Shown: positions 8,380 to 20,269 of the stretch, one piece after another
Position numbering within the stretch: the first letter of the stretch is position 1
Layout of the letters: each line of letters begins with the position of its first letter
Source: Campylobacter volucris
GTDB taxonomy: Bacteria > Campylobacterota > Campylobacteria > Campylobacterales > Campylobacteraceae
Assembly (NCBI RefSeq): GCF_008011665.1
Contig: NZ_VOWJ01000033.1
Location: forward strand, 52,351 to 116,350
DNA length: 64,000 bases
Reading direction: 5' to 3'
Program-made: the position numbers and the translations under genes
The notes under the pieces: model-generated
Seen by the model: the letters and a program-made list of their open reading frames with translations, nothing else
The model's database searches: none
What the model was told of the DNA's origin: nothing

Positions 8380-9577
8380 ACCAATCAATTGATTGAATTT
8401 TACCAACTTTTAACCCGTAATAAAAAGCTTTATTAGCTTTAATTCTTATCACACCTAAAGCACTTTGAGAACCCAAATACTTTATAAAAACTATACTTTC
8501 ACCATCACTTGAAAATCTAGGAAATAAATTTTTTCCATTTGCCGTAAGTTGGCGTATATAATCACTTTGAGTTGACATTAAATAAAGATTAAAAACTCCG
8601 CTTTGATTTGCCTCTCTGCTAGAATAAACTATATAATTTTTATAAGTAGAAACTGAAGAATTATTTTTTCCGTGAAACACAACTTGCTCTGTAATATTTG
8701 TCCCTAAATCTTGCATAAAAATATTTGGATAACCTAAACGATCTGATATAAATACTATTTTTTGATCTCCATCGACAAAATTTCCATTTACATCTATACC
8801 AGAATAATTTGTAAGCTGATGATAATTTTTTGTATTTGTATCATATAAATACACATCAGGTTGATCTTTTGGAGCCATAGTAAGAAGAATTTTTTTACCA
8901 TCATCACTTACATCAGAAGCTACTATCATGCCTTTACTTGCTATGATTTTTGTAGTACTTTTATTTTTCATATTATATTTATATAAAGTTGGAATTTCAT
9001 CATCATATGCAGTAAAATAAAATGCATCTTGCTCTTTATTTGCCCATTTAGGAAATAAATTTAAGCCTTTAGATATCAAAACCTTTTGATAGGTTAATGT
9101 ATAATCTGCAAGCAAAATATCACTTTGTTTGCTACCTTGAGTTCTCGCTATTAAAATTTTATGATCCATCCAATCAACAGGAGAAAAACCTAGTTTTTTA
9201 TTCATTTGAGCGATACTCTTATGTGCTAAAAATGGATACTCTTCTATTGATAAAATTTGTTCATAAAATCTTGCTTTACTTTCTTTTCCAGCTAAAACTT
9301 CAACATCAATATCTAAAAGCTTTCCATTTTTATTTAAAATGTAAGAAAATACATAATCTCCTTTAGCCTCTTCTTCGACTACTTCAAAATTTGCACTCAC
9401 TTTAATATCATTTACAAGCATATTATAAAAACTTTTTTTAAGATCTAAATCTGTTAAACTAGACTGATCTTTAATATAAATTTTTGGTAATTGCATACCT
9501 TTATTGATAACAGATATAGTTGCATCTTCTCCAAATAAAATAGTGCAAAAAAATAAAAAAACTAATATCTTTTTCAT
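8378..9577 (-). CDS. tolB: Tol-Pal system beta-propeller protein TolB
   Basis: A 399-residue periplasmic protein with a 16-residue signal peptide (ILVFLFFCTILFGE), an N-terminal alpha/beta domain and C-terminal propeller repeats (FPKWANKEQDAFYFTAY, KKILLTMAPKDQPDVYLYD, KIVFISDRLGYPNIF, LFPRFSSDGESIVFI). TolB bridges Pal and TolA during outer-membrane constriction. A possible N-glycosylation sequon EANQS lies near residue 325. Its ATG overlaps the tolA-like stop as TAATG, so it is coupled to the inner-membrane tol genes. Confidence 0.95.
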   Translation of the reverse strand: MKKILVFLFFCTILFGEDATISVINKGMQLPKIYIKDQSSLTDLDLKKSFYNMLVNDIKVSANFEVVEEEAKGDYVFSYILNKNGKLLDIDVEVLAGKESKARFYEQILSIEEYPFLAHKSIAQMNKKLGFSPVDWMDHKILIARTQGSKQSDILLADYTLTYQKVLISKGLNLFPKWANKEQDAFYFTAYDDEIPTLYKYNMKNKSTTKIIASKGMIVASDVSDDGKKILLTMAPKDQPDVYLYDTNTKNYHQLTNYSGIDVNGNFVDGDQKIVFISDRLGYPNIFMQDLGTNITEQVVFHGKNNSSVSTYKNYIVYSSREANQSGVFNLYLMSTQSDYIRQLTANGKNLFPRFSSDGESIVFIKYLGSQSALGVIRIKANKAFYYGLKVGKIQSIDW

Positions 9578-10353
9578 TATTTCTCCGTATTAAATTCAAT
9601 TACATCACTAAGTTTCATTTTAATTTGTCGTATTTTACCATTTGGAGGTAAAGTTATATATTTTCCTTCTAAATTTTTTAAAAATTCTTGTGCTTTTGTG
9701 TCAAAATTTTCGCTAAATGATTTAGAAGAATTAACCAGATGAAAACATCCATTATTATCGATAATAAATTCAACATCTATACTTAAATTTCCACTTGGAT
9801 TATATACTCTCCATCTTTCTTCAAGATATTTTCTAACAGCTCCTAAAAACTGATCATAAATTCCAACTTTTTGCTCTATTAAAGACTGACCCAATTCTTG
9901 ATTATTCTGTAAGCTTTTATTAAGTTGTTTAGAAAAATCTGAAATTTGCTCTCTTTTAGAAAATACAGGTTGTTTCGAAGGCATTGAAGATTGAACTTTA
10001 GTTGTTTTTTCTTCTTGATAATCTTCTAAATCTCCGAATAATTCATTAAATTTACTTGCTTGTTGCTCTACATCTTGGGTTTTAACATTTTTATTAGTAG
10101 TATATTTTTGTACTATATTTTTTTCAAAAAGATCTTGCAAAGATTCTTTTTGCGCTTCTTGTAGTGTTGATAAAGGATTTGTATTAACATTATCTCCTAA
10201 TTCTATATTGATAAAACTATTTGGATCATCAGTATATTCCAAAGCTTGTGGCTTGTATTGTACTATTTTAAAAAATACTAAAAAAACAACACTAAAATAA
10301 ATCAAAATAGCATAAATTAAAGATCTAGTAGTGTATTCAGAATGCTCTTGCAT
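9577..10353 (-). CDS. tolA: TolA/TonB-like energy-transducing protein
   Basis: A 258-residue protein with one N-terminal membrane segment (residues about 12-30), a long polar, Gln/Lys-rich periplasmic stretch and a TonB/TolA-like C-terminal domain (about 165-255, VGIYDQFLGAVRKYLEERW). It takes energy from the ExbB/ExbD (TolQ/TolR-like) pair and passes it to TolB-Pal. Gene order exbB-exbD-tolA-tolB-pal supports a Tol rather than iron-uptake role. Similarity to E. coli TolA is low, as usual in epsilonproteobacteria. Confidence 0.85.
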   Translation of the reverse strand: MQEHSEYTTRSLIYAILIYFSVVFLVFFKIVQYKPQALEYTDDPNSFINIELGDNVNTNPLSTLQEAQKESLQDLFEKNIVQKYTTNKNVKTQDVEQQASKFNELFGDLEDYQEEKTTKVQSSMPSKQPVFSKREQISDFSKQLNKSLQNNQELGQSLIEQKVGIYDQFLGAVRKYLEERWRVYNPSGNLSIDVEFIIDNNGCFHLVNSSKSFSENFDTKAQEFLKNLEGKYITLPPNGKIRQIKMKLSDVIEFNTEK

Positions 10354-10356
10354 ATT

Positions 10357-10746
10357 TTACTCAGTTTGTAATGCAACCTTATGAAAACCTATATGTTTCA
10401 TAGTTCTTAAAACACTCATCACATCATCATATTTTAAATTCTTATCTGCTCTTATAAATACTATTTCATTAGTATCATACTGAGCTTTTAAGGCATTAAT
10501 ATTATCAGCAAAACTCAAAAAATCAAATTTATTGTTACCAATAAAAATTTCTTTTTTAGCATTGATGGTAATAATTAAACTTTTTAAATTTGGAGCACTA
10601 GAATTTTTTTGAGAACCTTGAGGAAGTTGAACTTTTTCCTCATAAGTCACACTCGGTGCAGTAACCATAAGTATAGCAAGTAAAACAAGCATAATATCCA
10701 CCAAAGGAGTGATATTTAATTCAGGTTTTTCTTCTAAAAATTTCAC
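10357..10746 (-). CDS. exbD: ExbD/TolR family proton-channel protein
   Basis: A 129-residue protein with the family N-terminus ELNITPLVDIMLVLLAILMVTAP (membrane segment with the conserved channel Asp17) and a periplasmic domain. With the ExbB/TolQ-like protein it forms the proton-driven motor of the Tol system. It lies one base after the exbB/tolQ stop region and three bases before the tolA-like start. The name TolR would serve equally well. Confidence 0.93.
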   Translation of the reverse strand: MKFLEEKPELNITPLVDIMLVLLAILMVTAPSVTYEEKVQLPQGSQKNSSAPNLKSLIITINAKKEIFIGNNKFDFLSFADNINALKAQYDTNEIVFIRADKNLKYDDVMSVLRTMKHIGFHKVALQTE

Positions 10747-10747
10747 C

Positions 10748-11305
10748 TTAAGCCTTTGTACTAACTAATAACTTAATCTCACTATCTAATATATTTATCA
10801 ATTCGTAGGCTTTACGCTTAATTATTAAATGAAAACTATAAGCAGGAATAGCCACTAAAATTCCACATCCAGTCGCCACTAAAGCTTCACTAATTTTTGG
10901 CGCAATAATACTTAAAGAATTTTGAACTTCTAATCCTCCAAAGGTCTCAAGTATAGAAATGACTGTTCCAAAAAGACCTATAAAAGGAGAGGTAGAAGCT
11001 ACAATACTAAGCCATGTTAAACCTATAGAAGCTTTTTTTTCTAAAGAATTTTTATAAATATTCATTTTAGCTTCATCTATTTCAATACATTTTTTTAAAA
11101 TAGAGGCACTTTGACTTAAATCTTTTTCACCTCCCATCAAAGCTTTAAGTGCTTGAGACTCATTTTGTATCCAATTATTTATAGTCATTAATCTTGAAAA
11201 CAAAATAGTAAAACTAAGTATAAAATACACAGAAAGCCAAGCTAATACTATATAAGTAATTAAGCTTGTGTTTCCAAAAAAATGAAAAATTGCTTGAAAA
11301 TCCAC
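10748..11305 (-). CDS. exbB: ExbB/TolQ family proton-channel protein
   Basis: A 185-residue protein with three membrane segments (about 14-36, 95-120 and 137-160) and the conserved stretch TSPFIGLFGTVISILETF, IAPKISEALVATGCGILVAIPAY. It forms the pentameric motor channel around ExbD/TolR. Translation starts at GTG 11305 in a TAGTG junction with atpC, so the tol genes are attached to the ATP synthase operon. Confidence 0.93.
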   Translation of the reverse strand: MDFQAIFHFFGNTSLITYIVLAWLSVYFILSFTILFSRLMTINNWIQNESQALKALMGGEKDLSQSASILKKCIEIDEAKMNIYKNSLEKKASIGLTWLSIVASTSPFIGLFGTVISILETFGGLEVQNSLSIIAPKISEALVATGCGILVAIPAYSFHLIIKRKAYELINILDSEIKLLVSTKA

Positions 11306-11697
11306 TATTTTTGCCTTACATTATTATCCATTTTAGCAAAAGTAGAAGCTAAAGCTGCATTATCACTACTCATTGATTTAATGAGTTCTTTTGCTTCATT
11401 AAGTTTTTTTGCTATTTCGCTATCGCTATTTCCACCAACCCAAACAGCACCTTTAGCAAGAACACTTACTTTTGTTTCAGAAACTTTAACATGTCCTGAG
11501 TCAATCGCAATTAATTCATGGGTAGAATTTGCCGTTTCAACATCTATAACACCTGCTTTTAAAGATGATATTAAAGAAGCGTGTCCTTTTAATACTCCAA
11601 ATTCTCCTTCACTTCCTGGCAAAACAACGAGCTTTACTTCATCTTTATAAATTACCCCAACAGGAGTAACTATTTCTAAAGATATTAGATCTTTCAT
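11305..11697 (-). CDS. atpC: ATP synthase F1 epsilon subunit
   Basis: A 130-residue subunit with the N-terminal beta-sandwich (LISLEIVTPVGVIYKDEV, LPGSEGEFGVLKGHASLI, IAIDSGHVKVSETKVSVLA) and a C-terminal helical hairpin. It couples the rotor to F1 and restrains ATP hydrolysis. It is the last gene of the atp operon, three bases after atpD, and it overlaps the ExbB/TolQ gene by one base. Confidence 0.97.
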   Translation of the reverse strand: MKDLISLEIVTPVGVIYKDEVKLVVLPGSEGEFGVLKGHASLISSLKAGVIDVETANSTHELIAIDSGHVKVSETKVSVLAKGAVWVGGNSDSEIAKKLNEAKELIKSMSSDNAALASTFAKMDNNVRQK

Positions 11698-11700
11698 AAA

Positions 11701-14054
<2,354 letters not shown>

Positions 14055-14063
14055 CAAAAGACC

Positions 14064-15569
14064 TTATATATGGTTTGCTTTAAACTCACTCAACGCTTTA
14101 GCCAATTTTTCTTCTAAATCTTTATCTAAAGCTTTTTTAGTTCTAATTTGCTCAAATATTTCTGGATATTTAGCTTCAATAAAGGGATACAACGCTGCTT
14201 CAAATTCCCCAATCTTTGAAACTGCTACATCATCCAAATAACCTTTAGTGCCAGCATAAATTATCACTACTTGATTTTCTGCAGAAAGTGGTGAATATGG
14301 AGGTTGTTTTAAAACTTCAACCATTCTTTGGCCGCGCTCAAGTTGTTTTCTACTTGCTTCATCCAAATCACTTGCAAACTGTGCAAAAGCTTGTAATTCT
14401 CTATATTGAGCCAAATCAAGTCTTAATGTACCAGAAACTTGCTTAGTAGCTTTAATTTGAGCTGCACCTCCAACACGAGATACAGATAAACCCACATTAA
14501 TAGCTGGACGAATACCTGAATTAAATAAATCAGTTTCTAAGAAAATTTGACCATCGGTGATAGAGATAACATTTGTAGGAATATAAGCTGAAACATCTCC
14601 TGCTTGAGTTTCTATAATAGGCAATGCTGTTAAACTTCCTGCACCCAATTCATCACTTAATTTGCTAGCTCTTTCTAGTAATCTTGAGTGAAGATAAAAA
14701 ACATCACCTGGATATGCTTCACGACCTGGAGGACGGCGTAAAATTAAAGACATTTCACGATATGCTACAGCATGTTTGCTTAAATCATCATAAACAATCA
14801 ATGCATGTCTTGAATTATCTCTAAAATATTCCCCCATGGTTACACCAGTGTATGGAGCTAAATATTGCAATGCTGCAGGATCAGATGCACCAGCATTTAC
14901 TACTATACTATATTCCATAGCACCATATTCTTCAAGTTTTTTAACAACTTGAGCAACAGTGCTTTGTTTTTGACCTATTGCTACATAAATACAAATAACA
15001 TCTTTACCTTTTTGACTAATAATTGTATCAATAGCAACCGTTGTTTTGCCAGTTTGTCTATCGCCTATGATTAGCTCTCTTTGACCTCTTCCAATTGGCA
15101 CTAAAGCATCTATAGCTTTAATACCAGTTTGCAATGGCTCATGAACACTTTTTCTAGCCATAATACCTTTTGCTTTTTCTTCTACAAAACGATATTCACT
15201 AGCTTCGATAACTCCTTTTGCATCAATTGGTTCACCTAAAGCATTTACAACACGACCAATCAAAGCATCACCAACAGGTACTTTTAAAAGCTTTTTAAGT
15301 CTTTTAACTGAACTACCTTCTTTAAGCCCTAAACCTTTTCCTAAAACAACAATACCCACGCTTGATTCTTCAAGATTAAGAACCATACCTTTTTCGCCAT
15401 TTTCAAATTCAACCATTTCTCCAGCCATAGCATTTTTAAGGCCATAAACCTTAGCAACACCATCTGCTACCGAAATGATTTTACCAGTTTCTTCTATTTC
15501 TAAATTAAAGTCAAATTTTTCTATTCTTTCTTTGATAATAGAACTAATTTCATCTGCTTTAAATTTCAT
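14064..15569 (-). CDS. atpA: ATP synthase F1 alpha subunit
   Basis: A 501-residue regulatory nucleotide-binding subunit, read from ATG 15569 behind AAGGAG. Walker [10 protein letters not shown] near residue 169-177, [16 protein letters not shown] near 265-280, [13 protein letters not shown] and [12 protein letters not shown] near 370. It alternates with beta in the F1 head. It sits nine bases after atpH. Confidence 0.98.
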   Translation of the reverse strand: MKFKADEISSIIKERIEKFDFNLEIEETGKIISVADGVAKVYGLKNAMAGEMVEFENGEKGMVLNLEESSVGIVVLGKGLGLKEGSSVKRLKKLLKVPVGDALIGRVVNALGEPIDAKGVIEASEYRFVEEKAKGIMARKSVHEPLQTGIKAIDALVPIGRGQRELIIGDRQTGKTTVAIDTIISQKGKDVICIYVAIGQKQSTVAQVVKKLEEYGAMEYSIVVNAGASDPAALQYLAPYTGVTMGEYFRDNSRHALIVYDDLSKHAVAYREMSLILRRPPGREAYPGDVFYLHSRLLERASKLSDELGAGSLTALPIIETQAGDVSAYIPTNVISITDGQIFLETDLFNSGIRPAINVGLSVSRVGGAAQIKATKQVSGTLRLDLAQYRELQAFAQFASDLDEASRKQLERGQRMVEVLKQPPYSPLSAENQVVIIYAGTKGYLDDVAVSKIGEFEAALYPFIEAKYPEIFEQIRTKKALDKDLEEKLAKALSEFKANHI

Positions 15570-15578
15570 CAACTCTCC

Positions 15579-16100
15579 TTAAATTGCTTTTAATATATAT
15601 TCACTCATTTTAACTTTTAAATTTTGCATTGAGAATGAAATCTCATAACCCAAACCTTCTAAGCTAATCTTTACACCATCATTAATTCCTATTTTACTTT
15701 CTAATCTAATCTTTGCATTAAATCTTTGACTTAATTTATCTTCTAAATTTTTAATCTCATCTTCGGTCAAAATTTCTTTAGAATGAATACAACCTAAAAA
15801 CATATTTTCTTTTAAAGCCTTTTGTTTGCTCAATTCTTCTACTATATTAGGAATTAAATTTTCTCTAGAATTAATTACAACTAATGCTATAAAATTTTTA
15901 AATTCTTGACTAGGATTATCCAACAAAGAAAGTAAAAATTCTAATTTTTGTTCTTGTTTTATATCATACGAATTTAAAATATCAACAAATTTTGACACCC
16001 CAAAAGCAGAGGCAAGATCTAATAAATTAGAATAAAATTCATCAAAATCACCTCTATCTAAAATAGCTTTAGCATAAATTTTTGCTATAGTATTATCCAT
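15579..16100 (-). CDS. atpH: ATP synthase delta subunit
   Basis: A 173-residue subunit (OSCP type) that joins the peripheral stalk to the top of F1. N-terminal IAKIYAKAIL, helical domain through residue 105, and C-terminal ENLEDKLSQRFNAKIRLE then GVKISLEGLGYEIS fit the family. Its ATG overlaps the atpF stop by one base. Confidence 0.93.
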   Translation of the reverse strand: MDNTIAKIYAKAILDRGDFDEFYSNLLDLASAFGVSKFVDILNSYDIKQEQKLEFLLSLLDNPSQEFKNFIALVVINSRENLIPNIVEELSKQKALKENMFLGCIHSKEILTEDEIKNLEDKLSQRFNAKIRLESKIGINDGVKISLEGLGYEISFSMQNLKVKMSEYILKAI

Positions 16101-16606
16101 TAAGATACCTTTTTCATCATAATGTTAAGAATTTCTTTTTGTTGCAAATGTAATTTTTCATCCTTGAAAATTTCATCTAAAACTGAGCTCGCAACACTTT
16201 GTTCCATTTTTCTCATTTCATATTCTTTATGTTCTTGAAATGATTTTTCTAAAACTTCAATTTCTGCTTTAGTTTCTATTTCAATTTTTCTAACCAATAT
16301 CTCCGCCTCTTTTTTTGCTAATGCAAGTGCATTAGCAGATTCTTGTTTAGCTAAATCTAATTTTTTCATCATTTCTAATTTTAAATTTTTACTTGCGATA
16401 AGCTTTTCTTGAATTTCATTCATTTTAGAAGAAATTTTATAAATTCTATCATTATAAAATTTTTTCAAGGGAGTAGCAATAAAATAATACAATATAGCCG
16501 CAAATAAAATAAAATTTACTGTTCTTGGCAAAATATCATAATCCCCACTCCCACTTTCAGCACCAAAAACATAAAAAGGAAGGACAAGCAATAAAGTTTT
16601 TTTCAT
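16100..16606 (-). CDS. atpF: ATP synthase Fo subunit b
   Basis: A 168-residue peripheral-stalk subunit: hydrophobic N-terminus (LLLVLPFYVFGAES), a second membrane segment NFILFAAILYYFIATPLKKF near 31-50, then a long charged coiled coil. The first 16-18 residues look like a cleavable signal peptide, which is unusual for bacterial b subunits but occurs in epsilonproteobacteria. It pairs with the b' protein encoded nine bases upstream. Confidence 0.93.
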   Translation of the reverse strand: MKKTLLLVLPFYVFGAESGSGDYDILPRTVNFILFAAILYYFIATPLKKFYNDRIYKISSKMNEIQEKLIASKNLKLEMMKKLDLAKQESANALALAKKEAEILVRKIEIETKAEIEVLEKSFQEHKEYEMRKMEQSVASSVLDEIFKDEKLHLQQKEILNIMMKKVS

Positions 16607-16615
16607 TAAAATCCT

Positions 16616-17041
16616 TTAAATTTTACTCAAACTATTTTGAAAACTTTGTTTAAATTCAGGCATTTTTAAACGCATCTCTTCTTTAAGCTCTTTTTCTTTT
16701 TCTTTTAAGCTTTTTAAAAAAACACCCATTTGCTCTTCTATTTCTTTCTTTTTATTTGTAATTTCTTTTTCTTGTTTTAGTTTTGCTTCTTCTATAGCTT
16801 TTTGTTTTATTTGATTAATTTCATCTCTAGTTTGATTATGAATTTTTTCAAGTTCGAATTCTACATTGGATACATCATCGGAATTTTTTTTCATTTTTTC
16901 TTCATTGCTTTTAATCTCTAAATCTCTAGAGTCCATAAAAGCAATCAAAGGCTTATAAAGTATTGAATTTAAAATTACTATCATAAGTAAAAAAATTACT
17001 CCTGTAGCAATCATAATAGAAAAATGGACATCATCAAACAT
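16616..17041 (-). CDS. atpF': ATP synthase Fo subunit b'
   Basis: A 141-residue protein with one N-terminal membrane segment (about 6-28, SIMIATGVIFLLMIVILN) and a long Glu/Lys-rich coiled coil. This is the second, b'-type stalk subunit. It heads the atp cluster, with AGGAG seven bases before ATG and a TATAAT box at 17076-17081. Genes for subunits a and c are not in the cluster, as expected for campylobacters, where they lie elsewhere. Confidence 0.92.
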   Translation of the reverse strand: MFDDVHFSIMIATGVIFLLMIVILNSILYKPLIAFMDSRDLEIKSNEEKMKKNSDDVSNVEFELEKIHNQTRDEINQIKQKAIEEAKLKQEKEITNKKKEIEEQMGVFLKSLKEKEKELKEEMRLKMPEFKQSFQNSLSKI

Positions 17042-17075
17042 TAATACTCCTAAAATTCTCTAAATAAAAGTCGTA

Positions 17076-17081
17076 ATTATA
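17076..17081 (-). promoter_or_regulatory. sigma70 -10 box of the atp operon
   Basis: TATAAT (minus strand) in the 63-base gap between parB and atpF', about 35 bases before the atpF' ATG. It is the best candidate for the promoter of the atpF'-F-H-A-G-D-C operon and, through overlap, of exbB-exbD-tolA-tolB. Confidence 0.65.
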
Positions 17082-17104
17082 TCAAATAAATCCTAAAAAC
17101 ATAT

Positions 17105-17959
17105 TTAATCTAGGATTTGCAATAACTTTTTAATCTTTGCCTCATCATCAAAACTAATAATAATTTTTGAATTTTTGATACAAGATTTAAAGCCAAGAGA
17201 TAAAAATTTAGTATGTAGATTTTGAAGCATTGGATTTATTTGAGATAAATTTTTTTCAGATTTTTCATTAAAATTGGAATTTTTAAAATTTTTAATTAAT
17301 TTTTCAGTATCTCTTACATTTAATTTTTGACCAATGATAGTATCTACAATAGTTTTTTCATCTTCTTTATCAAGTCCTACTAAAACCTTTGCATGACCTT
17401 GTGAAAGCTTACCTTCTATGATAAGATTTTGCGTATTATCATTTAAATTTAATAATCTTAAAGTATTGGCAATTTGCGATCTTGATTTATGGATGATATC
17501 TGAAAGTTTTTCTTGGGTAATATTATGAATATCTAAAAGTTCTTTATAAGAATGAGCTAATTCGATAGGGTTTAAATTTTCTCTTTGTATGTTTTCTATC
17601 AGAGCTAATTCTCTCAATTTAATATCCTCAACATTAAGAATAATTGCTCTAATCTCTCCTTTATTTAAAAGCTTACAAGCTCTATATCTTCTCTCACCAG
17701 CGATCAATACATAAGAAAATTCATCTTTTTTTAATACCACAATAGGTTGTATTAAGCCATATTCTTTGATGGAATTTGCAAGTTCTTCTAAGGCTTGATT
17801 ATCAAATTTTTTTCTTGGTTGGTATGGATTTGGAGTAATAAGATCTATATCTATTTCTTCTATTTTATTATCGCTTGAGCCAAGTTCTTTTTCATAAACC
17901 TCATCAATATCTGCTAAAATACTACTTAAACCTCTACCTAAAGCACTTTTTTTTGCCAT
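17105..17959 (-). CDS. parB: chromosome-partitioning protein ParB
   Basis: A 284-residue protein with the ParB CTPase motifs NPYQPRKKFD near 43-52 and LIAGERRYRACK near 88, then IENIQRENLNPIE and a helix-turn-helix (LSDIIHKSRSQIANTLRLL). It binds parS sites and loads condensin-like complexes with ParA. It is three bases downstream of parA. The C-terminal dimerisation part is short. I did not find a convincing parS palindrome in this window. Confidence 0.96.
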   Translation of the reverse strand: MAKKSALGRGLSSILADIDEVYEKELGSSDNKIEEIDIDLITPNPYQPRKKFDNQALEELANSIKEYGLIQPIVVLKKDEFSYVLIAGERRYRACKLLNKGEIRAIILNVEDIKLRELALIENIQRENLNPIELAHSYKELLDIHNITQEKLSDIIHKSRSQIANTLRLLNLNDNTQNLIIEGKLSQGHAKVLVGLDKEDEKTIVDTIIGQKLNVRDTEKLIKNFKNSNFNEKSEKNLSQINPMLQNLHTKFLSLGFKSCIKNSKIIISFDDEAKIKKLLQILD

Positions 17960-17962
17960 AAA

Positions 17963-18745
17963 TTATCCTAATATTGATTGAGCTAAATTTTGATAAGCCA
18001 AAGAACCTGGTGATTTTATATCATAAAGTATGATAGGCTTACCATAGCTTGGACTTTCAGCTAATTTAACATTTCTTGGAATAATGATAAAATCATCTTC
18101 TTTTTCACCAATTTTAAATAGTTTTTGTTTAAAATTTTGCTTTAAATCTTCAACAGTGTCTTTTGAAAGATTATTTTGAGAGCTATACATTGTAGGTAGA
18201 AAACCTTTGATTTTTAGCTTAGGATTAATGGTTTTTTTTACAAATTTAATGGTATTTAAAACCATAGCAACACCTTCTAATGCATAAAATTCACATTGTA
18301 TAGGGATGATAACACTATCACTAGCGGCAAAAGCATTTACAGTAATACTTCCAAGAGCTGGAGGAGAATCTATAATGATAAAATCATATTCACTAGAAAT
18401 CTCTTTTAATTTTTCTCTTAAAATGGTTCTATATTCTCCATTTTCTTTTACAACTTCTTGTTCTATCCCAACTAAAGAAATATTTGAAGGAGCTAAAAAA
18501 AGCTGAGATAATTCTGTTTTCAAAATAATTTCTGAAAGTTTTTTTCTACCTATAAAAACATGATAAATATTATATTCATAATTGCTTCTATTAAAACCAA
18601 GTCCTGTAGTGGCATTAGCTTGTGGATCAATGTCTATTAAAAGTACTTTTTTTTCAGCTACGGCTAATGAAGCTGCTAAATTTATAGCTGTTGTCGTTTT
18701 ACCAACTCCACCTTTTTGATTTGCTATAGTTATTATCTCACTCAT
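17963..18745 (-). CDS. parA: chromosome-partitioning ATPase ParA (Soj)
   Basis: A 260-residue Walker-type ATPase: deviant Walker A QKGGVGKTTTAINLA at residues 9-23, LIDIDPQANATTGLG near 37, IIDSPPALG near 125. It drives origin segregation with ParB. Its ATG overlaps the birA stop (ATGA). Full length for the family. Confidence 0.97.
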   Translation of the reverse strand: MSEIITIANQKGGVGKTTTAINLAASLAVAEKKVLLIDIDPQANATTGLGFNRSNYEYNIYHVFIGRKKLSEIILKTELSQLFLAPSNISLVGIEQEVVKENGEYRTILREKLKEISSEYDFIIIDSPPALGSITVNAFAASDSVIIPIQCEFYALEGVAMVLNTIKFVKKTINPKLKIKGFLPTMYSSQNNLSKDTVEDLKQNFKQKLFKIGEKEDDFIIIPRNVKLAESPSYGKPIILYDIKSPGSLAYQNLAQSILG

Positions 18746-19377
18746 CTTAAACTATATATCCTTTTATTATCTAATAATATCGAACCATCTTTATACAATA
18801 AAGCATCATCTAAAGATAAAATTTTACCATCATAATGTATAAAAAATTTCCTTGATTTTTCAAATTCTAACATATACTTGCTAAAAATATTCTTCCATGA
18901 TTGGTTCTTTTGTATAGATGTAAAATATTCTTTTAAAAGTTCTGTAATATCTACTTTAATATCTAATACTTGTGCTTTACAAGGTGCATAAACTAAATTA
19001 AGTCCTAATCCTACTACTAAAAAATCATTTATTTTAGAACTCATCAATCCACCAATTTTTTTACCATCTATATAAAAATCATTTGGCCATTTAAGCCAAA
19101 TTTTAGAGCCATTTTTGCTTAAAATTTCTTTCATTAAAAAAGCAAAATAAATACTACAAGATGCCAAAGGCAAGTCTTTTGGCAAATCATCTATTTTTAA
19201 ACAAAAAGAAAAATGCAAATTTCCTTCCTTGCTCTGCCAAGAATTTTCTCTACTTCCTATACCATTTGTTTGTTTGTTTGCTATTATTACTGTGTTTGTA
19301 TTTATTTCATTATTTTTTATTTTTTCACATAAATATTTTTGAGTAGATTCTAATTCTTCAAAATAAACTATCTCCAA
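18742..19377 (-). CDS. birA: biotin-[acetyl-CoA carboxylase] ligase BirA, short form
   Basis: A 211-residue ligase with STQKYL near the start, NGIGSRENSWQSKEGNLHFSF (biotin-AMP loop, GRGSRGR-like) and WPNDFYIDGKKIGG near 105-118. It biotinylates the AccB carrier protein. It lacks the N-terminal DNA-binding domain of E. coli BirA, so it cannot be a bio repressor. It overlaps the end of fmt by 20 bases. A biotin synthase (bioB) is also in this window. Confidence 0.93.
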   Translation of the reverse strand: MEIVYFEELESTQKYLCEKIKNNEINTNTVIIANKQTNGIGSRENSWQSKEGNLHFSFCLKIDDLPKDLPLASCSIYFAFLMKEILSKNGSKIWLKWPNDFYIDGKKIGGLMSSKINDFLVVGLGLNLVYAPCKAQVLDIKVDITELLKEYFTSIQKNQSWKNIFSKYMLEFEKSRKFFIHYDGKILSLDDALLYKDGSILLDNKRIYSLR

Positions 19378-20269
19378 TTTTTAACCTTTTGCCATTTAAA
19401 TAAGTTTTACCATCTAGTGCTTTTTTTCCACTTTCTTGTAAAATTTTTATCTTTAAAACACCCTTATTACAAGCTAATAAAAATCCATCATTTTCTATAT
19501 TTAAAATTTTTCCACTTTCTTGTAAGCTATCTTTATCAAAAAGTTCAATATCTAAAAATTTCAATCCATTTTTTAAAAAAATTCCTGGCCAAGGATAAAA
19601 AGCTAAAAATTTTTGATAAACAACACTTGCTTCATTAAGTGCTATAAGACCATCTTCTTTTTTTATTTTTTTGCAAAAACTGACTTTGCTTTCATCTTGA
19701 ATTTTAGGAGTTATTTTAAAAAAATTATTTAAAGTACTAACACAAAGTCTTGCTGCTAAATTTGAAAAAATATCAAAAATTTCATTTGATTTTTTACCTT
19801 CTATATTAAATTCTACACTTTCTAAAACAGCTCCGCTATCAAGCCCTTCTTCCATAAGCATAGAACAAACCCCACTAATCTTATCTGCATTTAAAATAGC
19901 ACTTTGTATAGGAGAAGCACCACGATACTTAGGAAGCAAAGAAGCATGTAAATTTATGCAAGGAGCAATATCTAAAATTTCTTTTGGTAAAATTTTACCA
20001 TAAGCAGCAACAACTATAAAGTCAGGTTTTAAGCTTTTTATTCCATTGATTATATTTTCATCTTTTAAGCTTTTTGGAGTGAAAATTTCTATATGTAAAT
20101 TATTTTCTAAAACAAATTTTTTAGTATCACTTGGGGTTAAAATTTGTTTTCTACCAACAGGTTTATCACTTTGAGTAAATAAAGCTTGTATATTAAAACC
20201 TTCTTTTATCAACTCTTTTAAAATACAAGTAGCATAAGAAGGAGTTCCCATAAAAATAATATTTTTCAC
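19358..20269 (-). CDS. fmt: methionyl-tRNA formyltransferase
   Basis: A 303-residue enzyme that formylates initiator Met-tRNA. Family blocks are clear: IIFMGTPSYATCIL at the start, AYGKILPKEILDI, the catalytic NLHASLLPKYRGASPIQ near 106-122 and GLDSGAVL. The C-terminal OB-like domain is present. It overlaps the neighbours on both sides by a few bases, so it is within a tightly packed operon. Confidence 0.97.
   Translation of the reverse strand: MKNIIFMGTPSYATCILKELIKEGFNIQALFTQSDKPVGRKQILTPSDTKKFVLENNLHIEIFTPKSLKDENIINGIKSLKPDFIVVAAYGKILPKEILDIAPCINLHASLLPKYRGASPIQSAILNADKISGVCSMLMEEGLDSGAVLESVEFNIEGKKSNEIFDIFSNLAARLCVSTLNNFFKITPKIQDESKVSFCKKIKKEDGLIALNEASVVYQKFLAFYPWPGIFLKNGLKFLDIELFDKDSLQESGKILNIENDGFLLACNKGVLKIKILQESGKKALDGKTYLNGKRLKIGDSLF

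Noticed and set aside
11282..11650. 122-residue plus-strand open frame opposite atpC
   Set aside because: Antisense shadow of a clear ATP synthase epsilon gene, without ribosome binding site.
16616..17041. Many A and T homopolymers across the window as phase-variation tracts
   Set aside because: Such runs are expected at this base composition; only G or C runs of seven or more are informative here, and only one exists.
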